64,000 bases of DNA, from the NCBI GenBank assembly GCA_916613615.1, contig OU744723.1:64922239-64986238 (forward strand). The letters run 5' to 3'. The notes below the pieces were generated by a model. The model did not search any database and was not told the origin of the DNA. It saw nothing but the letters and a program-made list of their open reading frames with translations. The DNA comes from Steromphala cineraria (Eukaryota; Mollusca; Gastropoda; Trochida; Trochidae). Position numbers and translations under genes: made by a program. This document shows, piece by piece, positions 23,630 to 33,060 of this stretch; the stretch's first letter is position 1; each line of letters opens with the position of its first letter.

Positions 23630-24672
23630 TTATAGCCCCAGTGAAAGTGATACTTTAAGACGACTGTTCAAACTATCCTTGACGTATCCATCCTTTGCAT
23701 TCTCACTCTTCCATCTTCCATGTCGTTTGAACATTCAGGAACACCGTTTTTTGCTGCTGCTGAAGCTCCCCCACTGCGGAGACTGTGCAAACCATACAGT
23801 TTTATGTCACTGACAAAAGGCTTAAAAGTCTCTATAAATAATTCTCTCAACCTGGTGTAAGACATTGGTGAATTGTCTTTTCTCAATCTGTAACCAACCT
23901 TGGTTTTGGACACATTTCTAAATATGAACTCATCTGCCTCAGGTGGAATATCAGCTTGATCTAAATATTTCAATAAACAGGAAACTGGACACAATTTGGA
24001 GCTAGTTTTGCCTATGACCAACCAAGAACCGTCTCTATACACATCTGTCTTGGACTTTTCGATGAAAAGCATCATGTGGGTATCATGGAAAACAATATCA
24101 CATCTAGCAATATTCAAGAGCTCCGCTGACCTTAAAAATCCAGAATACGCCAGCAAACACATCGTTACGATTCTCAAATCTGCCAAGGAGGGTTGACACA
24201 TTTTAGCATCATAAACTTTCTCTAACAACTCAATAGTGACTGGCTCTTTCCTGCAGACTGATTTTGCTAACTTGCGTTTAGCAGCTTCAAATACATTTTT
24301 TACCAGGGAACTATCAGTTGGGCTAACAATCCCAATACTTGCATGTGCGTGCCTGATACTATAAAATGCTGTCTGCACAGCAGAAACAGAATCACTTTGT
24401 TGAATTACTGACAACAGATACAAAGAACAGTGCAATGGCGATATCGGTAACTTAATGCTCATAGAACATGAAACTGCCCACCGTTTCCATGCTTCAAATC
24501 CATAGCGGTACTTCCTGGAAGTAGAGTCGGCCCTACAGTGAGACAACAACCCCGGCAAACCGGCCGCTAACTCACGAACACCGTCAGGCATCTCTTCAAG
24601 CTCATCTCCATATGTACATGTAAACACATCTGTGAACAGAATGAAACAATTAGCATGTACTGAAATCAACAC
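23630..24672 (-). pseudogene. Tyrosine recombinase of Ngaro-like element, frameshifted at the C-terminus
   Basis: The frame is open for 334 codons, 24672 to 23668. It shows the N-terminal core-binding-like domain (RADSTSRKYRYGFEAWKRW), the catalytic first Arg region (AYSGFLRSAELLNI) and the H-x-x-R box (GLHSLRSGGAS). After GVPE, near 23735, the frame loses homology. A neighbouring frame continues with the expected H-G-R-W box and carries a Tyr codon at 23684-23686 in the position of the nucleophile, ending at 23630-23632. A one-base deletion therefore separates the catalytic Tyr from the rest. It would normally perform strand exchange of the circular DNA intermediate. It overlaps the RT ORF by 23 bp at its start. 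The N-terminal start codon is not certain. Confidence 0.8.
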
Positions 24673-26785
24673 GTAATGCTAACATATTGAAATGTAAATC
24701 TTTCTCTCCAAACAATCCACCACCTAATCTAGAGGCTACATAACATTCTTTGGAGCTAGATAAGTACATCCATTCCTTAACCTGTGCAATAAACACATTG
24801 CCAATTGCCAACAGGGGCCAAAAACAGGAAGGATACCATTCTGGCACTACCAGCGTACCTCTGGCGCCACACTCTGACATATGCCTAATCGTTCTAGGTA
24901 TGAGACAGATAGGGGGGACAGCCCAACTAATGCCACTCCACTTCACAGTGAAACAGTCAACAGCCTCACAACCAGGATTGTAAAATCTGGAGTTGAAACG
25001 TGTTAGTTTGGTGTTGTAGTAGCTAGCAAACCTATCAACATCGTGAGGGCCCCACTTTGAGTCAATTTGTAAAAACACATTTCTGGCAATAGCCCAGTCA
25101 TCATAATCTGTCACTCTGCTCAACATGTCTGCTACCTGGTTCTCTGCACGAGGAATCCACTGTATAGTAAGATGTACATGGTGGACTAAGCACAACTCAA
25201 AAATATGCAACGCGACATCTTGCAAGTGTTGTTTCATGCTACCCTTTGTAACAATGGATGCAACGTTCTGATTATCAGTGAACCAGATAATTCTGGTCGA
25301 TTTTAAGGATGGCATGAAACTTTCAAGAACTAAGTTTACTGCTTCTAGCTCTCTCCACGTAGAACTACGACTTGCCTCGTCTGAAGACCACTGACCGTGC
25401 GACTTTGCACCACCTAACTCCACACAGTACCCACCAAATCCCGTATCACTAGCATCGCTGAAAATCAACGTTGAACCAAGTGAGCTTGTATTCAAAATCC
25501 TGCTGTTCAACCTTGTGATATTGTCTTTCCAAAATCGTAACTGGTTTACACTCTGTGAAGATAGAGGAAGCTTGCTGTTCCATGATGAAGCACAAACAAT
25601 GTCAATACTAAGTGACCGAGTCATAAGTTGACACAATGACCCAAGCACAAGTTTCATTGAAACGATTTGGCCAACAACGGAGGCCACAGTTCTGACTCGA
25701 TGCAAACCAGCAATGTTATTCAGAAGTTGTTGAATACTACACACTAACTTCAGCACCTTTCTCTCAGGCACTGAAACTGTCATAATAGCTGTGTGTATGT
25801 GGAAACCCAGCCACTCTAAACTCTGCGATGGATGCCATAAGGACTTCTCAACCTTTGGTACGAAACCAGAATGAATCAAATCACTTTTGACACTCTGCCC
25901 TACATTTACAGCATCTGTAACAGAGGGAGCCGACATAATACCATCATCAAGAAATGTAACAATCTTTTTGCCTTCAAAACGCCATTTCTTAACTAACTGA
26001 CGTGTGACTTTCGTAAAAACGTAAGGGGCAGAAGTTAGACCAAATGGCAGTACAAGAAACTTATAGTAATGTGGCTTGCCACACGAATCTGACCACGAAA
26101 ACCCCAAGAAATCAGTATGTGGTCCAAATATATCAATGTGGTGATACGCCGAGTGGATATCAAACTTGATAAGCCAATCATTGGTACTGATGTATTCAAG
26201 AGCACACTTCCAATCTTCATATTTCACAGATTGTCTGTACACATATCTGTTAACTATAGAAAGATCTAGAATTAGACGTTTCTTGCCAGACGACTGAATT
26301 GATACCGACAGTGGGTTAACAACACTAGGTGGATGTGCACATTCGACTACTAGCCCTTTCTTCACTAACTCGCTAACAGCGTTCCTCACAAAGTCTACTT
26401 GTGACAATGCCGACTTGTTGTTGCGTAACTCCATTCTAGGAGGCACTGAAACAAAAGGAATTTTGTAGCCGTTTGAAATCAGATCAATGACAAAGTTAGA
26501 TGCTCCAATATCACGCCAAAAAGCTACAGATGAGGCTAATCTACCCTTGACAATTATTTCGGCCATGCCCTGCTCATATTCGAAAAAATCTTCAGTTAAA
26601 CATAATTCATCTGAATTACAATTCTCAAAACACTTAACTGACAGATACGATTCAGCATCACTGCGACGGTCCTGTGCTGGTTGACTGACGACTGGTTGAG
26701 TGACGGTAGAGCCGGGGACAGTCTCGTCTGAAGTGGTTGATATCGCCACAGTTGAAACAGGCCCCACTCCTGGGACCTCTGTCAC
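24650..26785 (-). CDS. Reverse transcriptase-RNase H of Ngaro-like element
   Basis: Open for 711 codons. The N-terminal ~90 residues are Ser/Thr-rich and acidic. RT spans about 100-380, with LILDLSIVNR (motif near 172), WLIKFDIHSAYHHIDI (Asp209), LPFGLTSAPYVFT, and the catalytic box FLDD at 278-281, a variant of YxDD typical of DIRS/Ngaro RTs. RNase H follows with Asp444 (IFSDAS), Glu479/481 (WRELEAVN), Asp504 (WFTDNQ) and Asp553 (VADMLSR), so all catalytic acidic residues are present. The conserved segment after RNase H (GPHDVDRFAS, GTLVVPEWYPS) is characteristic of this group. The start overlaps the gag-like ORF by ~127 bp in another frame, so translation may involve frameshifting or splicing. 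No nonsense codon is seen. Confidence 0.9.
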   Translation of the reverse strand: MTEVPGVGPVSTVAISTTSDETVPGSTVTQPVVSQPAQDRRSDAESYLSVKCFENCNSDELCLTEDFFEYEQGMAEIIVKGRLASSVAFWRDIGASNFVIDLISNGYKIPFVSVPPRMELRNNKSALSQVDFVRNAVSELVKKGLVVECAHPPSVVNPLSVSIQSSGKKRLILDLSIVNRYVYRQSVKYEDWKCALEYISTNDWLIKFDIHSAYHHIDIFGPHTDFLGFSWSDSCGKPHYYKFLVLPFGLTSAPYVFTKVTRQLVKKWRFEGKKIVTFLDDGIMSAPSVTDAVNVGQSVKSDLIHSGFVPKVEKSLWHPSQSLEWLGFHIHTAIMTVSVPERKVLKLVCSIQQLLNNIAGLHRVRTVASVVGQIVSMKLVLGSLCQLMTRSLSIDIVCASSWNSKLPLSSQSVNQLRFWKDNITRLNSRILNTSSLGSTLIFSDASDTGFGGYCVELGGAKSHGQWSSDEASRSSTWRELEAVNLVLESFMPSLKSTRIIWFTDNQNVASIVTKGSMKQHLQDVALHIFELCLVHHVHLTIQWIPRAENQVADMLSRVTDYDDWAIARNVFLQIDSKWGPHDVDRFASYYNTKLTRFNSRFYNPGCEAVDCFTVKWSGISWAVPPICLIPRTIRHMSECGARGTLVVPEWYPSCFWPLLAIGNVFIAQVKEWMYLSSSKECYVASRLGGGLFGEKDLHFNMLALRVDFSTC

Positions 26786-27344
26786 GAAAGGGCTGGTTGA
26801 TTGGTTGGTTCAAACTTACAGAAGTAGGTCGCACGCTTTCTTCCTGCACCCTACGATTCGATCGTGTTGAAAGCGGTGTATGACGAAACTTACTCCTCTG
26901 GCGGATCTTTTTGCATGCTTTGCTTTCAGCCTTTTCTATCCTCTTATCATCGTCAGAATTTTCAGCCAAATCGTTTGCAACATAATTCCGTACCGTTTCC
27001 CACCCACCTTCTGATGAATCTGCTATTTTGATGAGTTTATTTCTGTGAGTTAGCTTCCCAATTGCCTCCGTCACCAACGCCTGTGAGTCCGCTTCAGTGT
27101 CTGCATTCTCGGATCTTCGTAGGCAATCAAAGACTTCAGAGTTGAAATTAAACTGTATTTTATTTCCCTCCTTCCTCCAAGAATACTCACTATCTGCTTT
27201 TAGCCTTTTAATGTCTTTAGAAGTCTGAGTAAATTCGTTTCTCAACTTGCAAAGTTTATCGTCCATAGAAGTTTGTAAATCCATGCGGTTTTCCTCGAGC
27301 TTATTCAAAATGGCGTCAAATTTTGCCGCCATTTCTGGGTCCAT
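26658..27344 (-). CDS. Gag-like nucleocapsid ORF of Ngaro-like element
   Basis: The first ATG in frame is at 27344, just inside the A1 repeat boundary. The open frame runs ~45 codons further upstream through A1 without an ATG. The ~228-residue protein starts MDPEMAAKFDAILNKLEENR with a coiled-coil-like N-terminus and has a lysine/arginine-rich middle. Near its C-terminus it carries a CCHC zinc knuckle, CFNCGDINHFRRDC (C-x2-C-x4-H-x4-C), as in retroelement Gag proteins that bind nucleic acid. It ends within the RT frame. Confidence 0.8.
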   Translation of the reverse strand: MDPEMAAKFDAILNKLEENRMDLQTSMDDKLCKLRNEFTQTSKDIKRLKADSEYSWRKEGNKIQFNFNSEVFDCLRRSENADTEADSQALVTEAIGKLTHRNKLIKIADSSEGGWETVRNYVANDLAENSDDDKRIEKAESKACKKIRQRSKFRHTPLSTRSNRRVQEESVRPTSVSLNQPINQPFRDRGPRSGACFNCGDINHFRRDCPRLYRHSTSRQSTSTGPSQ

Positions 27345-27355
27345 GATTGCAAGAG

Positions 27356-27540
27356 AAATATCTGTAACTGGTACTGCACTTACAGCCGAGAGAATCGATC
27401 CACTTAACCTCTCACCCTTATATACCCCGCTAGGACCACTAGCGCCCCTACAATTATCTGCCCTTTGATACTTGCTCACAGGTAGGAGAAATTAATTTTC
27501 CTCTAATTCATTCCTCAAACGAGGAAAACATCATCTCTCC
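27356..27540 (-). repeat. Split direct repeat A1, with TATA box
   Basis: A 185-bp match to A2, forming the 5' end of the element on the minus strand. On that strand GGGTATATAAGGG (plus-strand complement 27416-27427) gives a plausible TATA box about 75 bp upstream of the gag ATG, so A1 probably holds the promoter. Confidence 0.8.
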
Positions 27541-28100
27541 ATAAGACAAGATATGTCAAGATATGCTATGGTACACCAAAACCTCAATATGCATCGACTC
27601 TATACTTTTATAGATCAATACCCTAATTAGAAAGCCTATATACAACTAATTGTACAAACTGATTTTAAGGCAACATTTTCAAACGAATGTAATACACACT
27701 GCTATGACTATGACGCACACGTCATCCTACATTGAGAATCTTTGATGTGCCAGAGAAATAAGTTTTATTTAAAACTACTTGACATACTTGATTCAGATGC
27801 CTTTGTTAATATTGAAATGTTGGATGATGACGATGTCTTGGCACTATTCTGTTGTGCACCCCTTGACATTCCTGGCCTTACAAATGAAGGTAGACAAACT
27901 GTCATACTTGACTTCTCACACTATATTTACGATATAAGAATTTCTTTGAGTAAATACTTTTAAACAATGCTCCTGTAAATATTGCAATGTGCACCATCAT
28001 GGTTTGAATTTCTTGTAAATATTCCTCATGTACACATTTTATTGATATTGTTTTTGCCTTGTAATCATCGAATGCCATTGGAGGAAATACAGACATTCAT
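27541..28100 (+). pseudogene. 3' end of the LINE split by the Ngaro-like element
   Basis: After the insertion the plus strand carries decayed C-terminal LINE coding. 27742-27962 reads LLDILDSDAFVNIEMLDDDD and ends SLSKYF. A short 3' UTR follows, with TGTAAATATT repeats to about 28100. The orientation matches the relic at 20453-22628. No target duplication was found around the inserted element. Confidence 0.6.
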
Positions 28101-28789
28101 TCTTTATTGATAAGTTGTTTTATAGCTAAAAGTGTTTAAAAAGGAGGTATAGTTGTAAAGTGAAGGTGATATAACAACTAAAATTGTCTGAGTTGAAAAG
28201 AGAGATCTAGATATAGCTAAAACATTTCTCTTCTCCAACCTGTTATCCTAAGTCGTAGGGAAATAATCAAGTATCAAGCGAAAACTGCTGGCAGTCATTT
28301 TATTCGACAACTGTTTAATGTGCTTTTGGGAAATGGATTGCATATAGCCTACACCGCCTAAATGCATACCATGATAACTTAAGGTAACTTAACTTCATCA
28401 CTCCGCTCAGAAACATAGAACATACAATTGTAATATACAGCTCAATATTTACAATATGCTCAGCAGATTGTACCAGGTGTACATTAATTTGTCAAAGAAG
28501 AGCATTTACTAAACATACACCGATACAGAAACAAACCATCACATTTCTATTGTAAATTTTATTTTTACAGTCTTCATAAAACAATGCAATGATTAAAAGA
28601 TCGATTGCTTGGCAATATCGAGAATCCATTAAAATAATTGCCATTTTACAAAATTTTCAATTTTTTGAGACCAAATTGTTGAAAGATTTACTCAGTATGT
28701 ACACGATATTGTCTGAACTATGTATCGGTTCCATATATTGACAGTAATTCATCAACTTACAAGGACGAACATGACGAATTTTGTACTAC
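28101..28789. other. Intergenic and 3' flank of G2
   Basis: The segment 28660-28790 is near-identical to 38820-38942 beside G4 and, inverted, to the flank of G1. It marks the left edge of the duplicated three-gene block. No gene is seen before it. Confidence 0.55.
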
Positions 28790-30253
28790 TCACGGGACTA
28801 AACAAATGTTTATACTATTTAAGTATTTTGAACTCGTTGTTTGTAATCTGGTCTCTACAATATTCTCACCCAACCTCACCGCTGCAACAAAGTGGGCATC
28901 ATCCCATCCACCATAGTACACAGTGTTGTTGTAGTAGGCTAGAGTGTAGGGTGTCTTCCTGAAATTGGTGACATCTGACACAACTCCATCTGATATCTTC
29001 TTCAGAGTTGTCCCATTGTTGAAATAGAAAGTATTTCTCACACAGTCAAATGTTATATCCCACACCTCAGATGGTACAACGGTCTTGAGAACTTTCCCAT
29101 CATAACTCAGACTGAACACTTTTCTATTTGTATAACTCCCCCCAAAAACCTCCCTCTGTCTGGTGTTCACAGCTATACTGTCAGGTAAACTATATCCTCC
29201 AGTCAGGTTCCGGATGATGGTGAAGTTGTCTCCCCTTGTACTCATCTTGCTGATGCTGTGTCCAGGTTCCCATGTTGTCATGAACAAGAGTTCTCTGCCC
29301 TCATCCACAGCCATTCCCGTCACTGCGACACCTTCTTTAAGAATCTGAGTGTCATCTCCGTCCAGTGAAGTAGATGTTATCCTGTTTGTGGGTGTTCCAA
29401 CAATGAGTCTCTGTAATTGTTGTATGAAACACAGAGCCGTCACACCATCTGGTACATGCAGAGAGTAGTTTGTAGATATACCAGTGTGAATATCAAGCTG
29501 GACCATCTCAGACTCAACCATTGATGATATTAACAGCCTATTCATTACAACTGTTTGTTGTAAACTTACTGACGTAGTTGATGGGGGGATTGTAGTCGTT
29601 GTGGTACTAACTAAGAAGTTTGTTGTCGTAGTTGTTGTCGATTGGTTCAGTGAAGTGTTTGCTGTTAATAACTCTTCAATTTCTTCTTTATGAGTAGAAT
29701 TCTTCTGGGGACTAATACTAATAAGAATGAACTTTTGCTTGTCAAACAACTTGTTTCCTGATTGTACAGTCTCGTTGTCCTTTTTCAGAACATTACTATC
29801 TGAAGCACACTTATAACACGACTCAGTGATTCGTCTCTCGGCCTTGAAGAAAGCGTCTCTGTAGAGATCCTTCTCCTGCTGGACGTGTCTAAGAGACTAC
29901 ATCACTCTCTGGAGCTGTCTCTTCATGTTCTGTTGACCCTTCTTCAGTCTCCGGACCTGGGAGTCAATGTGGGCACTGACTATATTCGGTATAGATTCAT
30001 CTCGACGAAAATCTTCCTTTGCTTCCTGGATCTGTTGCTTGAAGTGTTCAGTGAGTTCCTGTCTCAGAGAGTCTGTCACAATCTCGATACTTTCTTGGAG
30101 GTTCGTGTCCATATCAGCAAGTTCAACTTTCAAATTATTCAACTTTTTGTTGAAATTCCTTATCCTTCTATGCATCGCACCAGTTCTGCCACTGCAGTTA
30201 CACGAAGTCAAAATCAAAACGATCAAGACTGCAGAGTACACCAAACTTGCCAT
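28790..30253 (-). pseudogene. G2: CC-BP gene with a single premature stop
   Basis: The ATG at 30253 (in CACCATGG) opens a frame of 488 codons, the same length as G1, with the whole CC-BP plan: signal peptide, coiled coil, CYKC, Thr-rich linker, six-blade region and a CLVP end. The only defect I see is codon 119, TAG at 29897-29899, where every paralogue has GAG (Glu of RVMESL). The frame is open on both sides. As written it yields a 118-residue signal-peptide-plus-coiled-coil fragment. It could be a very young pseudogene, a segregating null allele, a sequencing error or a readthrough stop. G4 is its closest partner. Confidence 0.85.
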
Positions 30254-30490
30254 GGTGACTGTTATGGAGCGAATGTGGTACTGCTTCAAGTCTGTTATGA
30301 ACACAACTTTATATGCGCAGTAACTCTCGTCTAGATATCACATGTTGTGCAGGTGCCTGCTAGCTCTATATCCGCCTATCTGTGTCTAGACACCACGTGT
30401 ACAGAAGGTGATTGGATAGATTACTCCGACCCACTCAGTATCTGGTGAACTTTGTACAGCCCAGTTTGTAGACACTCTCTGCCTGGTCTT
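30254..30490 (-). promoter_or_regulatory. CC-BP promoter of G2
   Basis: Minus-strand order from distal: GAGTGGGTCGGAG, CCAAT (plus-strand ATTGG at 30411-30415), CACGTG at 30394-30399, the GTCTAGACAC palindrome, GATATCTAGACGAGAGTTAC, and TATA-like GCGCATATAAAG (30307-30318). All are shared with paralogues. Confidence 0.65.
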
Positions 30491-31631
30491 TTTGGAATTG
30501 CAAAGATAACAAGCCTGTCTATGTGTCACTCTTTGAAGTGATTAACTTAATACAAAATAAATAGACATAAAGTGTTTTAAACAAATTAAGGTTTATTGGC
30601 CAAATATTCATCGTTTTCAAGATCTCATGTTCCGAAATTTAGTTTCTACACTACTGAATTAAATTACTGAATTAAAAAAGTATTTTAATGCAACGGTTGC
30701 GGTATGTGCTCTATGATGAATCTGAAGCACATTTATACAAAGTATATGTACATGTATGTGTTACCATTTGTTTGAAGTTCTTCTTCACTGTACTAATATA
30801 CAAAGATAATGTATTGCCGTATTCAACCTAATAAGCGCCCTGCACAAATACGCGCTCCCCAAATGGTTTTGTAATTAGGTCTATTAACTGCCCATGTACC
30901 AGTGGTACTAAATTGGGCGCTTACAAGGTCGAATACGGTACTCAGATACATAGCAATAAAAGTTTAAAGGTTCACAGTATGAATTTAAACAGCATACAAT
31001 AACATCGAAACAAATCATCAAAGTTTTGATGTGAAGTGAATATCTTATGATATTCACAGGATGTCATGCATTGTGTTTCGCTAAAGAAGCGTTCATAAAA
31101 TATGGTAATTGTCATCACCAATGCCAGTTATTGTTAGCGGCTTACAAGTTGTAGCAGTTGTCGTGTGTCGCTTATATCACAAAAAAGATATCGGTTTAAC
31201 CTTCCACGCCTGGTGACTTCCATATATTACACCGGACACTGTAATGTTTTAAAGATGGACTTTAATGATGTATGGCCAAGTTACGACTTCATTTTTAAAG
31301 ATTTAAGTTAAAGGCATTGCAATTTGACCCAATCTTGATTCAATTTCCTTAAATAAGACTGTTGAAAGTACAATTCATTATGTATACAGTATTACCTTCA
31401 CTATGTACATTCCTACATAAAGAGTGTAATTATATGAAATATTAAGTAAAAAATATACAAAGGAAGATATCTCCAATACTTACGGGACTAAACAAATAAC
31501 AAATAACTATTGTATATTGTATATGTACATGTATACACGATTTTTTTTCTATGTAATGTTCCTTAAAAGAAAGAGAAAACATAATGTCAAATATTAAGTT
31601 ACAGTTATACAAAGGAAGATATCTCTAATAC
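30491..31631. other. Intergenic between G2 and G3
   Basis: Homologous throughout to 40710-42023 in the second block. It contains a short MITE (30815-30940). About 150 bp upstream of the true G3 stop is a second copy of the G3 3' end, with CTTACGGGACTAAACAAAT at 31480-31498 as well as 31632-31650. This is a small tandem duplication that is also present beside G5. Confidence 0.6.
30815..30940. mobile_element. MITE, internally deleted copy
   Basis: The ends are inverted: CCGTATTCAACCTAATAAGCGCCC on the left, and GGGCGCTTACAAGG plus TCGAATACGGTA on the right. The copy at the paralogous position 41033-41332 is about 174 bp longer. Confidence 0.75.
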
Positions 31632-32801
31632 TTACGGGACTAAACAAATTATCAAAAATCTATTGTATATTGCACTCAGTGTTTGTAGTCTGGTCTCGAC
31701 ACTCTTCTCACCCAACCTCACCGCTCCAACATACCGGGTACCATGTACTCCACCATAGGTGTCAGGGTGTCTGTATCCTCTACTCAGGTGCCGGATGATG
31801 GTGAAATTGTCTCCCTTTGTAGTCATCTTGCTGATGCTGTTACTAGGATTCCCTGTTGGCATGAACACGAGTTCTCTCCCCTCATCCACAACCATCCCCG
31901 TCACCCAGACACCTTCTCGCAAAGTCTTAGTGTCATCTCCGTCCAGTGAAGTAGACGTTATCCTACTGAATGTCCCAACAAGTAGTCTCTGTAGTCGTTT
32001 GATGAAGCACAGAGCTGACACACCGTCTCTAACATGCAGAGGGTACTTTGTAGATCTTCCACTGTCAAGATTCAGCTGGAGTATCTCAGAGCCTTGATAT
32101 TCGGATATCAACAGTCTTTGCATGAAAGGAGCGTGTTGTACAGGTGTAGTAGTGGGTGATGGGGAGATTGTAGTAGTTGATGTTGATGGAGGGATTGTTG
32201 ATGCAAGAGATGATGCCTCAATCTTATTGCTTTTATTTGGATTCAATCCTTGGCTACCCATAGTAAGATTAAACGTTTGTGACAATTCGTTTCCTGAATG
32301 AGATTGTACGGATCCGTTTCCCTGTTTCAAATCATCAATAAGGAGCCGACTGTCTGAACCACACTTATAACACAACTCAGCAATTCGTCTCTCGGCCTTG
32401 AAGAGAGCGTCTCTGTAGAGATCCTTCTCCTTCTGGGCGTGTATAAGAGACTCCATCACTCTCTGGAGCTGTCTCTTCAAGTTCTGGTGACCCCTCTTCA
32501 GTTTCCGGACCTGGGAGTCAACATGGGCACGAACTAGATTCGGTACAGACTCATCTCGACGAAACTCTTCCTTTACTTCCTGTATCTGTTGCTTAAAGTG
32601 TTCAGTGAGTTCCTGTCTCAGAGAATCAGCTGCAGAGTCTATATGTTCATGTAGGTCGGTGTCCATTTCAGCAAGATCTATTTTGAAATCGTTTAACTTT
32701 TTGTTGATAGATCTAAATCTATTATGTTTCGCAGCAGTACTGATACTGCAAGAAGCCAGCAAAGAGATGACTAAGACTGCAGTACACACGAGATCTACCA
32801 T
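31632..32801 (-). CDS. G3: CC-BP protein lacking about two propeller blades
   Basis: Intact ORF of 389 residues from ATG 32801 (CACCATGG). The N-terminal signal peptide (MVDLVCTAVLVISLLASC), coiled coil, CYKC and short Thr/Pro linker are almost identical to G5. In the propeller the sequence runs to GYRHPD and then jumps to YGGVHGTRYVG. Relative to G5 this removes about 87 residues (G5 348-435) in frame. The loss is close to two 42-residue blades, so four blade-like repeats remain. The reading frame and C-terminal ICLVP are kept. It could be a working variant with a smaller domain or a degenerating copy; the sequence cannot decide. Promoter elements are conserved. Confidence 0.85.
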   Translation of the reverse strand: MVDLVCTAVLVISLLASCSISTAAKHNRFRSINKKLNDFKIDLAEMDTDLHEHIDSAADSLRQELTEHFKQQIQEVKEEFRRDESVPNLVRAHVDSQVRKLKRGHQNLKRQLQRVMESLIHAQKEKDLYRDALFKAERRIAELCYKCGSDSRLLIDDLKQGNGSVQSHSGNELSQTFNLTMGSQGLNPNKSNKIEASSLASTIPPSTSTTTISPSPTTTPVQHAPFMQRLLISEYQGSEILQLNLDSGRSTKYPLHVRDGVSALCFIKRLQRLLVGTFSRITSTSLDGDDTKTLREGVWVTGMVVDEGRELVFMPTGNPSNSISKMTTKGDNFTIIRHLSRGYRHPDTYGGVHGTRYVGAVRLGEKSVETRLQTLSAIYNRFLIICLVP

Positions 32802-33060
32802 GGTGACTGTTGTATAGCTTATGTTACTCTGTTCTCAAGTCTGTTATGGACACAGCATTATATGTGCAGTAACTCTCGTCTCGTCTAGATATCCCCTGTT
32901 GTACAGGTGCTTGCTAGCTCTAAATCTGCCTTTCTGTGTCTAGACAACACGTGTACAGAAGATGATTGGCTAGATTGCTCCGACCCACTCAGTATCTGGT
33001 GTACTTTGTACAGCCCAGTTTGTGGACACTCTCTGCCTGTTCTGTTTTGAATTGCAAAGA
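32802..33060 (-). promoter_or_regulatory. CC-BP promoter of G3
   Basis: CACGTG at 32948-32953, CCAAT (ATTGG on plus, 32965-32969), GTCTAGACA, GAGTGGGTCGGAG and a TATA-like CATATAATG stretch near 32857-32866. The order and spacing match G5. Confidence 0.65.

Larger units (their letters stand above)
22629..27540 (-). mobile_element. Ngaro/DIRS-like tyrosine-recombinase retrotransposon
   Basis: The element is about 4.9 kb on the minus strand. Its order is repeat A1 (27540-27356), gag-like ORF, RT-RNase H ORF, tyrosine recombinase ORF, repeat B1 (23604-23525), repeat A2 (23530-23345), a 636-bp spacer, and repeat B2 (22708-22629). This A1...B1A2...B2 split direct repeat plan, with a tyrosine recombinase in place of an integrase, is the known hallmark of Ngaro/PAT-type elements. 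No aspartic protease, DDE integrase or target-site duplication is apparent. It sits inside an older LINE whose coding resumes on both sides. The recombinase has a one-base frameshift; the other two ORFs look open. Confidence 0.85.

Noticed and set aside
22629..27540. LTR retrovirus-like or Gypsy-like provirus
   Set aside because: The repeats are split (A1...B1A2...B2) rather than two LTRs, there is a tyrosine recombinase and no protease, DDE integrase or envelope, and no target duplication.
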